From the NCBI GenBank assembly GCA_021014325.1, contig CM037461.1, positions 5,981,501 through 6,045,500 of the forward strand: a stretch of DNA of 64,000 nucleotides, given 5' to 3'. Of this stretch, positions 1-12,034 are shown in pieces (within the stretch, counting starts at the first letter, position 1; every line of letters begins with the position of its first letter). The stretch is from Plazaster borealis. Lineage: Eukaryota > Echinodermata > Asteroidea > Forcipulatida > Labidiasteridae. Both the position numbers and the translations under genes were made by a program. The notes below the pieces were generated by a model. The model was not told the origin of the DNA and did no database searches. It saw nothing but the letters and a program-made list of their open reading frames with translations.

Positions 1-1475
1 CACAGTGTGTAGCGTTTCGTAAATCTTTGGAGCCCTTTCTGATGATGTATAGATGATAAAAATCCAATGTGTGGTTCAGGAGTTCTGATTTTTTCAAATA
101 TTAAATTTCATCTTCCGGTTTGAACAGGAAGTAAAGGTCACTTGGGGTCACATTCTGTATATCGTTTGTTAAGTTGTTACATACTTGTCCGATGGTGTAT
201 AGATTGTAAAAATCCATCGTGTGGTTCAGGAATTATGAATTTTGAAACATTAAATTTCAACTTCCGCTTTGAACCGAAAGTCAGGGTCAAACGGGGTCAC
301 AATAAGTGTAGCGTATGTTAGGTTTTACAAAGACCTTTCAGATGATGTATAGATTGTAAAAATCCAATGTGTGGTTCAGGAGTTACGAATTTTTCAAGTA
401 TTACATGGATTATCTTCATGCCGGGGTGCGCAATATACAAGGTAACAGCGATGCTATTTAATGTATTCCTACATGTAGTTGATGTAAACTGAACTACACG
501 CACAATGTACGTGTATCTGTACACGTGTTATTACACCATCTTGCGTTATCAAATTGGGTCAACACAAACGTGCGCTTTAATGCCGGTGGTCATAAGACAA
601 GATGTAAATGTCAAAATGTTGTTATTTCTGTGCAAAAGTTTGAGCTGGCTCAACGTTCTACAACCTGATGCAGAAATTATGCTGAAAAGATAAGTAGTTT
701 TTGAGATACGAAATTTATATAATTTTAAATTTCCGGGTTGAACCGGAAGTCAAGGTCAAATGGGGTCACTTTCTGTGTAGCGTTTGTTGGACCTTTAACG
801 AACTTTCCGATGATGTATAGATTGTAAAAATCCAACATGTCGTTCATGAGTTATGATTTTTTTTTCAAATATTAAACTTTGATTGAATGTAATTCAATAC
901 CTGATGACGTCATCATGACATCATCAAATTTGTGTCGTCTTGATATTTAGGTTCAAATGTCTGATGAGTTTCAATGTAAAATTCAATTTCAATCTTGAGT
1001 TATGTCGTAGATAAGCCCGAAAATGATGTTTTTCAAGAACAAAACCAAAGGCAAACTTTGACCTAGGGCATGACCTTGAAGAAAAGGTCATACGATTTTG
1101 ACGTTAACTTTTGAAATGTAGCCCCAGTCTTGATCTATCACATGCCCAATTATGAACATCATAGCTTTCATATTCAATGAGATACAGCAAATACCAAATG
1201 GTCATTTTTCAACTTTAAAAACGTTGTAATTCGACACCTGATGACGTCATCATGACGTCATGACAATTGTGCCGTCCTCATATTGAGGTTCAATTGTCTG
1301 ATGAGTTTCAAGGTTCAATTCAGTTTCAATGTTGAGTTATGCTGTAGAGAAGAGTTCTAGGGAAGAAGAAGATGGAGAAGAAAAAAAACGGAACAATAAC
1401 AAGAGGTGTTCGTGCTCATATTGCACGAACACCTAATAAGAGGTGTTCGGAGCAAAGCTCTCCGAACACCTAATA
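1..1475 (+). repeat. Tail of a tandem array unit (copy of unit at 32310-33700) plus two terminal hairpins
   Basis: Bases 1-1380 run parallel to 32310-33689 at a constant offset with only scattered differences. The unit shows the 148-base sub-repeat (GTGTAGCG blocks near 1, 149 and 297), CRE-type palindromes near 905 and 1245, and a purine-rich GAAGAAGAAG end near 1365. Two hairpins follow (1404-1434 and 1441-1471). The array continues to the left of the window. Confidence 0.9.
1404..1471. repeat. Two hairpins closing the array copy at the window start
   Basis: The first has the standard arms; the second keeps the outer GGTGTTCG / CGAACACC pairs but swaps the inner stem to GGAG / CTCC, with both arms changed. 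Confidence 0.9.
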
Positions 1476-1479
1476 ATAA

Positions 1480-2340
1480 CGTAAACTTATATAGCGCCAA
1501 AATCCGCCAAAAAAGACGGAAGGGTGGCCAGTTTTGCAATTTTCAAACGTTGTCGAAATGGTTTGGTAAAGCTAAAAAAAACAGTGGCACACAAACAATC
1601 CTGTGGAAGTTTTGTTTATAAAGGGAAGAGTGAAATCATTCATGTAGCCGTGTTCAAGCAAATCAGAGGATGGGATCATCATGTAACCACAAATTTTTGT
1701 TTATGATATTCGATAAAGGCATCATATTTTATGAGGGATTTTTACAGGACATGCAAAGAAAATAGTTAGTCAAGACCGGTTTATACGCACTCAAGGTGTT
1801 CAAAAGGCTTATAATTTGTTACGGTTTATATGAAGATTCTCCCCGTAACGAGTGAGAATCATAATGAAGTGCAAGCTTTAAGAAACAAAAAGTTTGATGC
1901 GACAAGTATAGTTCTTTTTAGAAAGGGGCGGGGGGAGAAGAGAACAAACAGAGGAAGGGGCAAAGAAAAACCGCGGGAGGGCCGGGAAGGGCGGACGGAA
2001 AGGACAGACGGACCGAGGCAGAAGCCAGAGGAGTGCCCAAGCACCGGCTCCGCCCAGACAGTCTGCAGACAATTAATGATGTGTTGATGGGAGTGCGGGA
2101 CTAAATATAACTATTTACGGCGGCAGCCAATGAGAGAAATCAATCGGTATAGTGAATCGTTGTGTACTGTAACTTTTGTCCCACGGCTCCGGTGGGGTCT
2201 CTGAAAATAACCAAGTTCGTGTATTGTTCAAGTTGGTAGGTTAAAAAGTCAGTAGGTGATGGTTAAAACAGAGCTTTTCTTCGATGTTTTCAAGCAACCT
2301 GCCGGAAAACTACGAAAATCCCATTGAGCTCCCCGTGCTT
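1480..2340. repeat. Array-flanking repeat, copy 1
   Basis: The stretch 1625-2300 (landmarks GTGAAATCATTCATGTAG, GAAGATTCTCCCCGTAACG, a purine-rich tract at 1918-2035, CCCACGGCTCCGGTG) recurs at 44500-45118 and 45172-45790. No convincing reading frame; the open frames over the purine tract are compositional. Confidence 0.7.
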
Positions 2341-2860
2341 AAACACTGCGCGCGAGGGTTGTTATGATTCTGTACCCACTGTACGTCACGTGACCACCGA
2401 TTGTGTCTATTGAACCTTGAAATCTCATGCAACTTGCTCCCTTTCATCAAGTCATCATGCAATCCTTAGAAGCTCCGCCCCTCTCCCAAAACCCCAGGGG
2501 TAAAATTGCAGGGCAACAAACTTACATTGTTCTTAGAAGAACGTTTAGGTACTGTCGGGGTCTTTTACATACCAAAATGTTGAACACTGCAATGAACAGA
2601 CCCCTCTAGAGTAATTGTTTGACCGTTGCTCCTCCCCATTTGCTATCATTTTTAAGAAGGTAAATTTAAAAGAAGAAAACAATAACACTCTCTGAAATTG
2701 TTATCAGGACAACCGTAGGATACCCCCGACCCACAAGTCTGTGGCTTTTTCAATTGGAAGGAAACTATTACATGTGAAGAAATAACGTGTGTGTATTATA
2801 TGCAGGAACTGCTCATTCATTTGAAAATGTACTGAAAAAACCGTAGGGCGGTTTGTTTGT
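2341..2860. other. Non-coding stretch, nothing recognised
   Basis: No motif, repeat or coding signal stands out. Short open frames have no family resemblance. Confidence 0.5.
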
Positions 2861-2864
2861 TTAA

Positions 2865-3200
2865 AGGCCTGTACACTATTGGTGAGATCGAAAAACACAA
2901 TGTTCACAGATTCACACATAACTTACATGATTTAAAGTAAGTAATGATAGAAAGGGCTCCTTAAAATATTTCTGCCTAAAATGCTACCGTTTCTGAGAAA
3001 TGAGTAAAACAATAGTTTTGATCACGCGCGACAATGAACAAAACCCAGAAAACACATAAGGTCTCTTTTCACTATTTTCTCGTGACCTCGATGACCAATT
3101 AAGCTCAAACTTTCACAGATTTGTGTTTTCATGCATATGTTGAACCACAAATAAATGTGGACACTGATTTTGAGCTGTTACCCAAAGTGTACAATACCCT
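2865..3200. mobile_element. TTAA-flanked MITE
   Basis: Perfect TTAA on both sides (2861-2864 and 3201-3204) and imperfect terminal inverted repeats: AGGCCTGTACACTATTGG against AGGGTATTGTACACTTTGG from the other end. The right half, around CTCGATGACCAATTAAGC, is related to the elements at 4462 and 26175. Confidence 0.75.
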
Positions 3201-3412
3201 TTAAGGTTCAATGAGGGTTTAGTTGGTCACATAATTTACCAGATTGAACAACCATTATCCCAGCTACCAACCCCCCTACACATGCCAACACATTCTGCAT
3301 CCCCACCCTAAACTGAGGATCAAACAAACTCCAGAGGAAAAAATAATGTTGACATGATTATTGAACAAAGAGATGGAGGCTTTCAGCGGAGATGGGAGTA
3401 GTTTCCCCCAAT

Positions 3413-3432
3413 GTATATATATATATATATAT
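3413..3432. repeat. (TA)n microsatellite
   Basis: About ten TA units, followed by GTACATG. Confidence 0.8.
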
Positions 3433-3539
3433 GTACATGAACCTACCTAGAAACATGTCGTGGCTCTTTGACTTATTTCGGTGACCTACGGTAGTACGGA
3501 TTATAGGGCTAGAGGGCCATAATTAGGGTACGGGGCTAA

Positions 3540-3625
3540 AGTAGGGATAGGTTTTGGGCTAGGGTTAGGGTTGGTTAGGATTAGGGTTAGGGTTAGGGTT
3601 TGGACTAAAATTAGAGTTAGGGTTA
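3540..3625 (+). repeat. Interstitial telomere-like TTAGGG repeats
   Basis: Degenerate run of (TTAGGG)n with the best three perfect units near 3580-3600. The motif matches the deuterostome telomere repeat; its interstitial position implies an old insertion or chance expansion. Confidence 0.75.
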
Positions 3626-3639
3626 AGAAGAGAAGGGTC

Positions 3640-4455
3640 ACGCACTCCTCTTTCTAGTCCAGCCACTCAATCTATGGTTACAAGCTAGTTGCTCCCCCCT
3701 CCCCTCTTTCCATTTGCCATCTGTGGATTTTGAGCCTCCCCTCAGCTATTTTAGTTCACACTCAATTTGTGGATTTTGATAGTCAATTTCATGACGTCAC
3801 CCTCAGACGTGTTTATTTGATCGTAATTAGGATTAGATTACAAGAATAAAATATAGTAGAAAATATTTTTAAAAATGACTTAAATTTTGAGCTTGATTTG
3901 TTTACAAATTACTTTGGTTTCAACAATTAAATAATAGTTTGTTAAATTTCCTTTAATAAATGAATGTATGCGCTTAATATTTAAGAACTTTTACGTTGTG
4001 ATCACGACCTTGTTTCTGGTTACACACTTGTTTTTGCGCTACTCTGAAATTTGTTGAGAAACCATTGTTAAAACAATGTTTATGCTGTTTGCATTTTTAT
4101 TCTATACAGTAAGCACAGAAACTATCTTACCACAGCTTTAAAACACGGGGGTGCAGGTCATGAATTTTTTGTCACAGATCTTTCTGTTTTGGGACTTCGA
4201 AAACATGCACATGCACAAAGTACCTCTGTGATGAATTTGAAATTCGTAAATGGGAATCATGCAAGACTCTTAAGTCATTCAAGAAGTGCCTGGTTCTAGC
4301 CACATACCAACATTAGTTTCTTCCATTATGCTTTGCTTTTTTTTTAACCAGTAGGCCTACTGTACCAGTCAACTGTGCGATATCGACATCTGTTTTAAGA
4401 GCTTCACTAACGCGTTAAAAAAACTAAAATTACAGTGTTGTAAAATTCTCGGGAG
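3640..4455. other. AT-rich non-coding stretch
   Basis: No gene or clear repeat seen; only short A/T runs. Confidence 0.45.
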
Positions 4456-4461
4456 GTTTAA

Positions 4462-4832
4462 AGGTTTCGTACACGTTTGGTAATGACTCAAAACAAATAT
4501 TAGCATAAAGCTTACTTGGTAACAAGCAACGGAAAGCTGTTGATAGTATAAAACATTGTAGGAAACGACTCCCTCTGAAGTAACGTAGTTTTTGAGAAAG
4601 AGGTTATTTCTCACTAAAATAAAAAAAATTCTTGCAATAAGTTTGTATTCCTATCTGAAAGCACACAAATTTGTAAAACAAGGGTGGTGGTTTTTTTTTC
4701 TTTCATCATTTTCTTGCAACCTCGATGACCAATTGAGCCCAAATTTTCACAGGCTTGTTATTTTATGCATATGTTTGGATACACCAAGTGAGAACACCGG
4801 TCTTTGACAATTTCCAAACGTGTTCAGTGCCT
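4462..4832. mobile_element. TTAA-type MITE, same family as 26175-26545
   Basis: Left flank TTAA (4458-4461), right flank degraded (TGAA). Starts AGGTTTCGTACACGTTTGG and ends CCAAACGTGTTCAGTGCCT. It is nearly colinear with 26175-26545 throughout, so these are two copies of one family. Confidence 0.75.
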
Positions 4833-4839
4833 TGAAGGG

Positions 4840-5630
4840 GTTGAGAAAGTGCCCTATATACGCTTTGCGGTTCAGTGATAATAAAGGGTGAAGCTGTGAT
4901 GCCATAGGGGTACATCATTATACAACCCACATATTGAGTGATGAATATTGAGCAACTGTGTGCTTTGAAAGTAAGAAATACATTTCTTGATTTTCAAGCA
5001 AAACCAATGTTGAGGTATTCATGAAAACTCATTTTCTGAGACTTTTTTTTATGAACTTTTATAGTCCTCGGAAACTCAATTTGTGGCTAACATATTTTGA
5101 GAATTTACAGATACACAACCCGGTCGTTTTTTACATTTTATTTTTAATAAATTAATTTGGTATGTCATTTCTAAATGTTTTCTTATAGTTTAGAATAAAT
5201 TTATTGATTAAAAAAAATACATGTTTACGGAAGGAGAGTAATTTAGAAAAGGGGCAGAATCCCTTACTCAACTGGCACAAAAAAGTTGAAGTGCCAACCT
5301 CTTTCATTTACAAAGGTGATAATGTTTTTTACTTGAAAAAAAGGTTACAATTACCACCATAATCCTCTAATTAATATTCTTGGATACTCATGATGATACT
5401 GAACGTAAAATGCTGAAATCGGTAAGAAAAATTACATTATTTTACATTTATTTGCAGTCATGAGACCATTGAAGTCAATCCACAGTTTTATTTGTTTCAC
5501 AAATTGAGCAAAACCACTTTTTGAGGGCAGTGATGTTGCCAAATCCACTGATTGGGAAGAAACGTATACTCAATCTGTGGATTGGAGTTAATTTGCTAAA
5601 CCACAGATCGAAACAACTCATCACAAAGCC
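4840..5630. other. AT-rich non-coding stretch
   Basis: No gene or defined repeat recognised. Confidence 0.45.
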
Positions 5631-5633
5631 GGT

Positions 5634-5752
5634 CTTCACTGCGTGGTAACGATCTTGGTTGATGGCTGGCCGCTGTTAATGGGCCCCGCCTTTGGCTCGC
5701 CATTAACAGAGGCAAGTAACCAACCCGGTCATTACCATGCAGTAAAGAATGG
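5634..5752. repeat. Short imperfect inverted repeat (MITE-like)
   Basis: TTCACTGCGTGGTAACGATC on the left pairs imperfectly with the run GGTCATTACCATGCAGTAAAG on the right, with a GCTGTTAATGG / CCATTAACAG inner stem around a GC-rich loop. Confidence 0.55.
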
Positions 5753-5759
5753 CTCCTCA

Positions 5760-7165
5760 CACACATTCAAAGTCATGAGTGTAGGCCTACTTTGTACATT
5801 CGTTGAATAAAGAGAAACTTGTATCAATTAAATTACAAGATAAGATAGTTTTATGGTAGAGTTTAAATGGACTTACGATTTAAAATGACAAATGCTTGCT
5901 GCTGACTTCACTGCACAACGATCCACAAGCGTTCAACGCAATACACTCTGCTGCAATGCGTCTCGTTATTATTAACTAAAAACCAAAGGGAGGCAAACCA
6001 ACCTGAAATTTGCTGTCAACTCACGGCATTTAATTATATTATCACTAGACGGGCAAACAACCAAATGGAACTTACATTGAGGCCTACGTCAATTATTGTT
6101 TTGTCTGATTTAAAAATCAAAACTGCTGACCATTTTAGTTTGATTGAAAATTCCGTTCGTGAATCACGTGTTGTGTAAGTCCAGTGAGTAGAAGACATCG
6201 TCAAGTCAAGAAAAAAAACAGATTTAAACAAAAAAAGAACCCCAAGTCTTTTCCAAGTCGAAATACCCACGTATGAAAATGAGAAAAGGGGAAAGAATCC
6301 TTCGCATATTTGATAAAAGTTGCACATCAGGACCGAGGGGGTTGTCAGACCAATTTTTTCCCGCAGTGAATCCATATTGATGATTCCGTGTTTCCCAATG
6401 TTTCGTCGTCAGCTGTTTAACATAAAATTAACTATATTCATTAGTAATTACAATCACAAACATTGACTGTACCGCCACACTGGCGCGAAATCGTTGAACA
6501 TCAAGGGACGGTCCAGGGGCGATTTTTGAAAAATAGTTTTGAAAACATTCAAATTATCACATTATAACTCTGGAAAAGTCCAATCCCAAAAGTCCAGATT
6601 TCTAATGGAGGAGGGGCACGGATATCATGGGGGCTGACACCGCCCTTCGTTCCTAGAGTATCCAACAGATGTTGAACTGACAAAAGAAATATTGATATAA
6701 CTATTTATATACTCTGTAACCCTGCATTGTTTGTACGTCAAAAACGTTATACGCTATGTAGGCCGCGGTGAACTATTTTGTCATGCACTCTGGGAAATCG
6801 TGTTATACCCGGGGTATGAAGCTTTGTTCTCATCATTATCAAGCCTGATACCCCTCAGAGGGGCTAGAGATTCTTTATACCTATACAAAGTGGAAAAGGC
6901 TTGCTCTTTGTCCCCCTGAGGCCTTTGATATGTACAGCGTTCATAAACCAGTTGGATTACCATACAATCCCCGCCCCTTTGCCTTCCAACACACAAGCCT
7001 ATAGTCCCAAAATATGCAAACCCTGGCATAAAGATCCGCCACCCTGTATTTCAATAGCCAATTGTGATGTCTACAAGCTGCTCTAGGAAAAGAATGATTG
7101 ATGGTTGCTTATACATCAAGTCCACCAACACCCCCTGGGTGCACTAATACAGTGAGTCACCCATA
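5760..7165. other. Non-coding stretch, no gene recognised
   Basis: Contains a 113-codon minus-strand open frame (6034-6375) without family resemblance and no supportable splice structure. Nothing else stands out. Confidence 0.4.
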
Positions 7166-7167
7166 CA

Positions 7168-7395
7168 ATGTTCTATATAATTCTATAAAATGCTTTATAG
7201 AGCTCTATAGAGCTCTATAGAATTTTATAGATAAAAACAGTTCTATAGAATTTTTCTATAGAACGTTTATAGATTGGGGGTTTTCTATAGAAAACCTATA
7301 GTAAGAATCTCTATAAAAAACTCTAAAGAATTTCTATAGAATTCCCCTTATGAAGTTCTAAGGAAACTTTTATAGAAATCTATAGAAATTTTTTG
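7168..7395. repeat. Cluster of TCTATAGA palindromes
   Basis: About a dozen overlapping or near-adjacent copies of the 8-base palindrome TCTATAGA and variants (CTATAGAATT, TTTTATAGA) in 230 bases, on both strands by symmetry. Confidence 0.6.
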
Positions 7396-8144
7396 TATGG
7401 GACGATCGTGTACAAAAGCATAGAAGATGGTCAGACACAGGATTTTGTGGTTTTCATAGTGAACCATAGGGCTATGGAAATTGGCAGTGTGTTTGGTGAA
7501 GGTGTGATGGGGGAAGTCCAAAGTTTTTGCGCGAATTATTATTTTTTTTAGCAAAAACCTGCCCAACTTTGTAGTACACGTTGGTTGGTAAATCATGATG
7601 TCATACAAATCGCGTTATTATGTATTATGAGTGTTTTGAAAAATGACGAGGGCACGATGATGAAGAAAGAAACACATGTTTGTAAGAAGCTACAATTTTT
7701 ATTATTATCTGCAGTTTTGCGTAATGTTAAATATTTCGCACCGGCTACCTACTGCTTAGCTATTACTTTTTTAGAATGCATCTATTTGTAAATTTAAAAA
7801 CGGAACAAAATGCAGTATTTATTTTTGACGGGAGATCGGGTCGATCATAACAGGTCCTGTGACCAAAGGGTTGTATGCAAGCAGCCCAAAGTTATGAAAT
7901 ATGCGTTTCTATTGTCTGTATTTTTGCTGTATCTGGTTCAATAGAAACCAGATCGAAGACTTTTTCTGGTAAAAGTATCGCAATTATCTAAATTTTACGT
8001 CTTTCTAACAGTTTTTTCCTCGTAAACGTGGAATCATGTAGATGACCAATTAAGCTACCGTAGGTACGGACAAACCAGAATCAAATTTTCAATCAAATAA
8101 TCAATGATTATAGCAACCTACGATTGAATGACTCTGGAGAGATC

Positions 8145-8268
8145 TGAACGCTAGGTGGCAGCAGACCTACCAGGTAAATTTCCCTTGTGTGTATAGTTCA
8201 GAACATGCATATATCAAAGACTAACGGCCTTACCTGGTAGACGTCTGGTGCTACTTAGCGTGCCTCAA
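8145..8268. mobile_element. Small inverted-repeat element, copy of the 63795-63912 family
   Basis: Left CGCTAGGTGGCAGCAGACCT and right AGACGTCTGGTGCTACTTAGCG are imperfect inverted repeats about 120 bases apart; the inner stem TACCAGGTAAAT / TTACCTGGTA supports it. Another copy lies at 63795-63912. Confidence 0.6.
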
Positions 8269-8529
8269 AAATTAATTAGTACGTTATGTAGAAAGTTTAC
8301 TATAATTTGAGTTTTAAATATTACCAACAATTATACAATACGATGTGTGACTTACTTGATGTCACCGATTCGAACAACATTCCTGGTCAATTAATTTCCA
8401 TTGATTTTGAAAAAGCTTTCGATTCACTATCACATGAGTTTATCCTTCAAAGTTCTTGATAAATTCAACTTTGGTGCATCCATAAAAAAGTGGATCAACC
8501 TCTTCTAAAACCAGGCCTCGTCTTCGATT

Positions 8530-9009
8530 TTGGTGAATGGTTTCCTTTCAGAATCATTCAACATAGAACGGGGCTGCAGGCAAGGTGATGGTCTAAGCCC
8601 CTATTTATTTATTATGTGTGTTGAAGTTCTTGCTATGATGATAGATAATGATGAAGACTTAAAAGGTATTAAGGTAGCCGGTAAAGAGTTTCGATTATCC
8701 CAGTATGCCGATGACACTGTTTTATTTCTCGATGGTTCAGCTAAATCTATGCTTACTGCATTTAACATCCACGACGCATTTGCCAATATGTCCGGACTAA
8801 AAGTCAATGTAGATAAAACTAATGTGGTTTGGATAGGGTCAAAGAAAGGTCAAGATGGCAAGATAGGCGAAGAGATCAATGCCCACTGGGTGGAACCTTT
8901 AGAAACTTTTAAAATACTTGGTATTCAGTTTTCCATTGATCTGCATTCCATGGTTCTACTCAATTACAACACGACTATACTTTCATTACGTAACCTGATT
9001 TCGAGTTAG
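8530..9009 (+). pseudogene. LINE reverse transcriptase palm fragment
   Basis: Longest intact piece of the LINE, 159 codons with the GCRQGD and YADD motifs, closed by an in-frame TAG. The next fragment (9028-9436) is in the same frame, so the TAG is an interrupting mutation, not a true end. Confidence 0.85.
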
Positions 9010-9663
9010 TCCAAAAGGAATATTACGGTGCTTGGCCGAATCACTGTTGCCAAATCTTTGCTTCTGTCTAAGCTTACTTTTCTTATTTTAACTATCCCTG
9101 ATCCGCCTGTTAGTATTGTTAACGAATTAAACTCTATGTTATTTAAATTTATTTGGAGGGGACATGACCGGGTTAGCAGAAATAAAATGGTTCAAGATTA
9201 CAGCCAAGGTGGGCTCCGCATGATAGATGTTCGTGAATATATGAACGCTCTTAAAATAACTTGGCTCCGCAGACTCCTACTTTCTGACAATGGTTGTGGA
9301 TGGGTTCATTTATTTCACAAGATTATGGACATTTTTGGATTGTCCAGTTGTGAAGGTGGTTCCCTGAAATTACTTTATGCACATAAAAACACTCCTTATG
9401 GGAACCCTTTTTGGAGTAATGTCTTTACATCCTGGTAAAAATTCACCATGGCACATAGCCCAGAAACCGCTAGAAATATTGACCAATACTCTGTGGCACA
9501 ATGACAGAACTAAGGTTGATAAAAAATGCTTCTATTTCAAACGTTGGGAGTCGGCAGGAGTCAATTATATCTATAACCTTGTCGATGATGCCGGGACTTT
9601 TTTGTCCTTAAATGGTTTTAGAAATAAATTTCATATTAAAACTAATTTTTTGAATATGGGAGT

Positions 9664-10368
9664 GTGCTCAGGGCCATCAAGTCTGCTTTTCCTAACATTT
9701 TGCCTTATACGAAAGGAACTGTTCAACTTCCTTTTATTCCATTCAATTTCAAGACCCTTTTGAGGGACAAAAAAGGTTCCAGCAGAATCTTAAAGGTCTT
9801 GACCTCCTCCAGGAACGTCACTTATACATTTATTCCTAAGTGGAACTTTAGTTTGCAAATAGACTATAGTTTTTCTAAATGGTCGTTAATTTTTAATATT
9901 CCTTTCAACTGCACAATAGACACTAGACTGAGATGGTTCCAGTACAGACTAATTCATAGAATTCTAGGCACAAACAGTTTTCTTTTCAAAATCAACAAGC
10001 TGAACTCTAATTTATGTACTTTTTGTAATAATGAGGAGGAGACTCTTATCCATTTGTTTTGCTCATGTGCCGCTACAATTTCTTTTTGGACAGCAGTTGT
10101 TTCATGGATTAATTATACGACTAAGTTAAACATCATCCCTGACAATGAAGCTTTTTTTTTGGCAAAACAGACCTTAAATCTTATGTTATTAGTTTGCCGT
10201 TTTCATATTTACAAAAGGAAAATGTCTAAGAACAGAGCATCCTTCTTAATATTCAAAACAGAACTCAAACATTATTATGCCATGGAAAAATTTATTTACA
10301 CCTGCAACAATAAGTTGGCCAGTTTCTATCATAAATGGGATTTCTTCTCTGTTCTTTTCCAAGATTAA
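9664..10368 (+). pseudogene. LINE ORF2 C-terminal fragment with zf-RVT knuckle
   Basis: A 234-codon fragment ending at the natural ORF2 stop. Contains LRWFQYRLIHRILGTN and the CTFCNNEEETLIHLFCSC zinc knuckle. Its frame differs from the preceding fragment by an indel near 9655. Confidence 0.8.
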
Positions 10369-10522
10369 TGTTATAAGTGTTAATTCTCTTTTAAAACGCT
10401 GTGTCTTGCTTTCACTTTTATCATATGTATGTTTCAACGATCTGATGTATGATTTTGTGAAATGTCGTAAATAAACCATTATCCCCCGGGATAAATTAAA
10501 AAAATAAAATAAATAAAATAAA

Positions 10523-10585
10523 TTATCCTGTAGTAAATTATCTCTGAATCTCAATAAGTCAGATGGCTTTTCCAGAGCTCCGTAG
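10523..10585. repeat. Solo terminus of the TIR element seen at 15864-16527
   Basis: The bases up to TCCAGAGCTCCGTA match the right end of the element in transporter intron 1 (CCTG(C/T)AGTAAATT, ATCTCAA, GTCAGATGGC). It directly abuts the LINE tail, so the LINE apparently inserted into such an element. Confidence 0.6.
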
Positions 10586-10794
10586 ATAAAAATGGTTAGA
10601 GTTTTTTTAGTCTGCAGGTATGATGCATGACTGTATTAATCCGGAAAAACACTTCAATGCAATCTGAACTTAGGTCACTTCACAGAGCGAAAGGCATTGC
10701 TTGATTATACAAAATGCGGGTAGGCGTTTCTAATGATGAACTGCCTGCATGTGTACAACCGATTTTCTGTACGTAACATAGAATGCATAATGTA

Positions 10795-11222
10795 GGGTTA
10801 GTAAAATACTCCAAAAGACCATGACAACTTACTAGGTGAGAATCACTGCAGCTGTTGATACTATAAACTTTTTTGAGAAAGGATTACCTTCGAAGTAACA
10901 ATTTTGGTTTGGATAATTTTTCACCCCAACACATTTGAATCTGTGAACGATTCATACACGAATCGTTTCTCGGATTTCTGAGGGTTGGTGTACGATCGCG
11001 AACGCTGCGGCTAGGGATGTGGTTGGTACCCACTGTAACCGCGATACACTTGGATAAATTCGACGTTCTTGTGAAAATACTGTGAGAGTTGGTTTTTATG
11101 CTGTTTTCTCAGCAAGTAGACACTGTATATTCAGCTGCAACTTGCACCTGTGACTTTTACTATAGTTGTCTGTATAATTTTGCTTAAATCAGCATTACGT
11201 TGACAACGATGACCTTCTAAAT
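10795..11222. mobile_element. Degenerate copy of the 56512-56962 MITE family
   Basis: Shares long colinear stretches with 56512-56962: GTGAGAATCACTGCAGCTGT, AAGGATTACCTTCGAAGTAA, the GGTTGGTACCCACTGT block and CTGTTTTCTCAGCAAG. The termini are decayed. Confidence 0.7.
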
Positions 11223-12030
11223 GATTCCTTTTGATGTAGGAAAACCAGGTTGCTGCTGTGAAATATATTACTGCTGATATTAGAGTTATAGCACCAAACT
11301 TGCTTCAACTTTAATGCAGTAGACCAAGGGAATGGAAAGGTGAAACCATTTCATCGGTTTGATAATTTAGCCAAAAATCAAACAGACCAGTGGATTTTTA
11401 ATATAACAATAACATGATATAAAACAAAATACATCAACCGTGGGAGTAAAGTCGGTTTATGCCAACCAGCGGGTACCAGCAGCTTTATTGCCAAGTTCTG
11501 ATTGTTCTGAGATGATTAACAACTGTGTAGAAATATGTGTGTACGTCGCCATTGCTGTTTCGTGTTCACTGCGTATTTTTGTTTATGTACTCTGGCGTTC
11601 TAGTATTGTAGCGATTCCAACAACAGGCCGTTCTTTGTAGATAGGCCTAAAGGCAGCTCGCGTCTTCCAATAGAATACACAAAACAGGACAATAAAAAAC
11701 TTTCTCGCTGAGTGCTGACGAATGATTCCCCCTAATACGAGAATTGATGAGATTCTGGGACCAACACTGCATTGCGATGACGGCTGAACTTACCTGAATA
11801 CTGTTCGCGCCCAGAAAGGTTCTGTATCTTTGATATTGGTAAGAACATTGGTAATGTAAGTTTTGTTCGTTGTAAACACGGTTAATTAAATGAATTTTAC
11901 CCAAAAGGTAAATTTTGCTTTTGATGTCGACGCAAAACCCACCTGGAGAATATTTTTTGGTCGCAGAAGGCAATCCTTTTATTTTATCATAGTTGTTATA
12001 TTGTACAGTTAATGAGAGCACCTTATTCTA
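11223..12030. other. Non-coding stretch, no gene recognised
   Basis: A 124-codon minus-strand open frame (11647-12021) shows no domain and no splice support. Nothing else seen. Confidence 0.4.
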
Positions 12031-12034
12031 GAAT

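Larger units (their letters stand above)
8330..10522 (+). pseudogene. 5'-truncated, broken non-LTR retrotransposon (LINE), L1/Tx1-like ORF2 remnant
   Basis: Begins inside the reverse transcriptase domain: motif A as ISIDFEKAFDS near 8395-8430, then GCRQGDGLSPYLF (8569-8607) and the catalytic SQYADDTVLFLDG (8698-8736). The C-terminal part holds the zf-RVT zinc knuckle (C-x2-C...H-x4-C around 10016-10070, in RWFQYRLIHRILGTN context). Damage: frameshift near 8445, stop near 8506, in-frame stop at 9007-9009, frameshifts near 9436 and 9655. The endonuclease and ORF1 are missing. It ends in an A-rich AAATA tail at about 10495-10522. The RQGDGLSPYLF and zinc-knuckle layout resembles L1/Tx1-clade elements; the clade is inference. 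Not active. Confidence 0.85.

Noticed and set aside
318..524. 68-codon open frame, identical at 32627-32833
   Set aside because: Identity follows from the duplicated array DNA. The frame is broken in other units (38.6, 40.2 and 42 kb) and has no domain.
1830..2087. Arg/Gly/Glu-rich 85-codon frame
   Set aside because: Comes from a purine-rich tract in a dispersed flank repeat; the homologous copy at 44650 does not keep the same frame.
3540..3625. True chromosome end
   Set aside because: TTAGGG units are few, degenerate, and surrounded by ordinary sequence on both sides.
6034..6375. 113-codon minus-strand open frame
   Set aside because: No domain, low-complexity F/S-rich translation of A-rich DNA, no neighbouring exons found.
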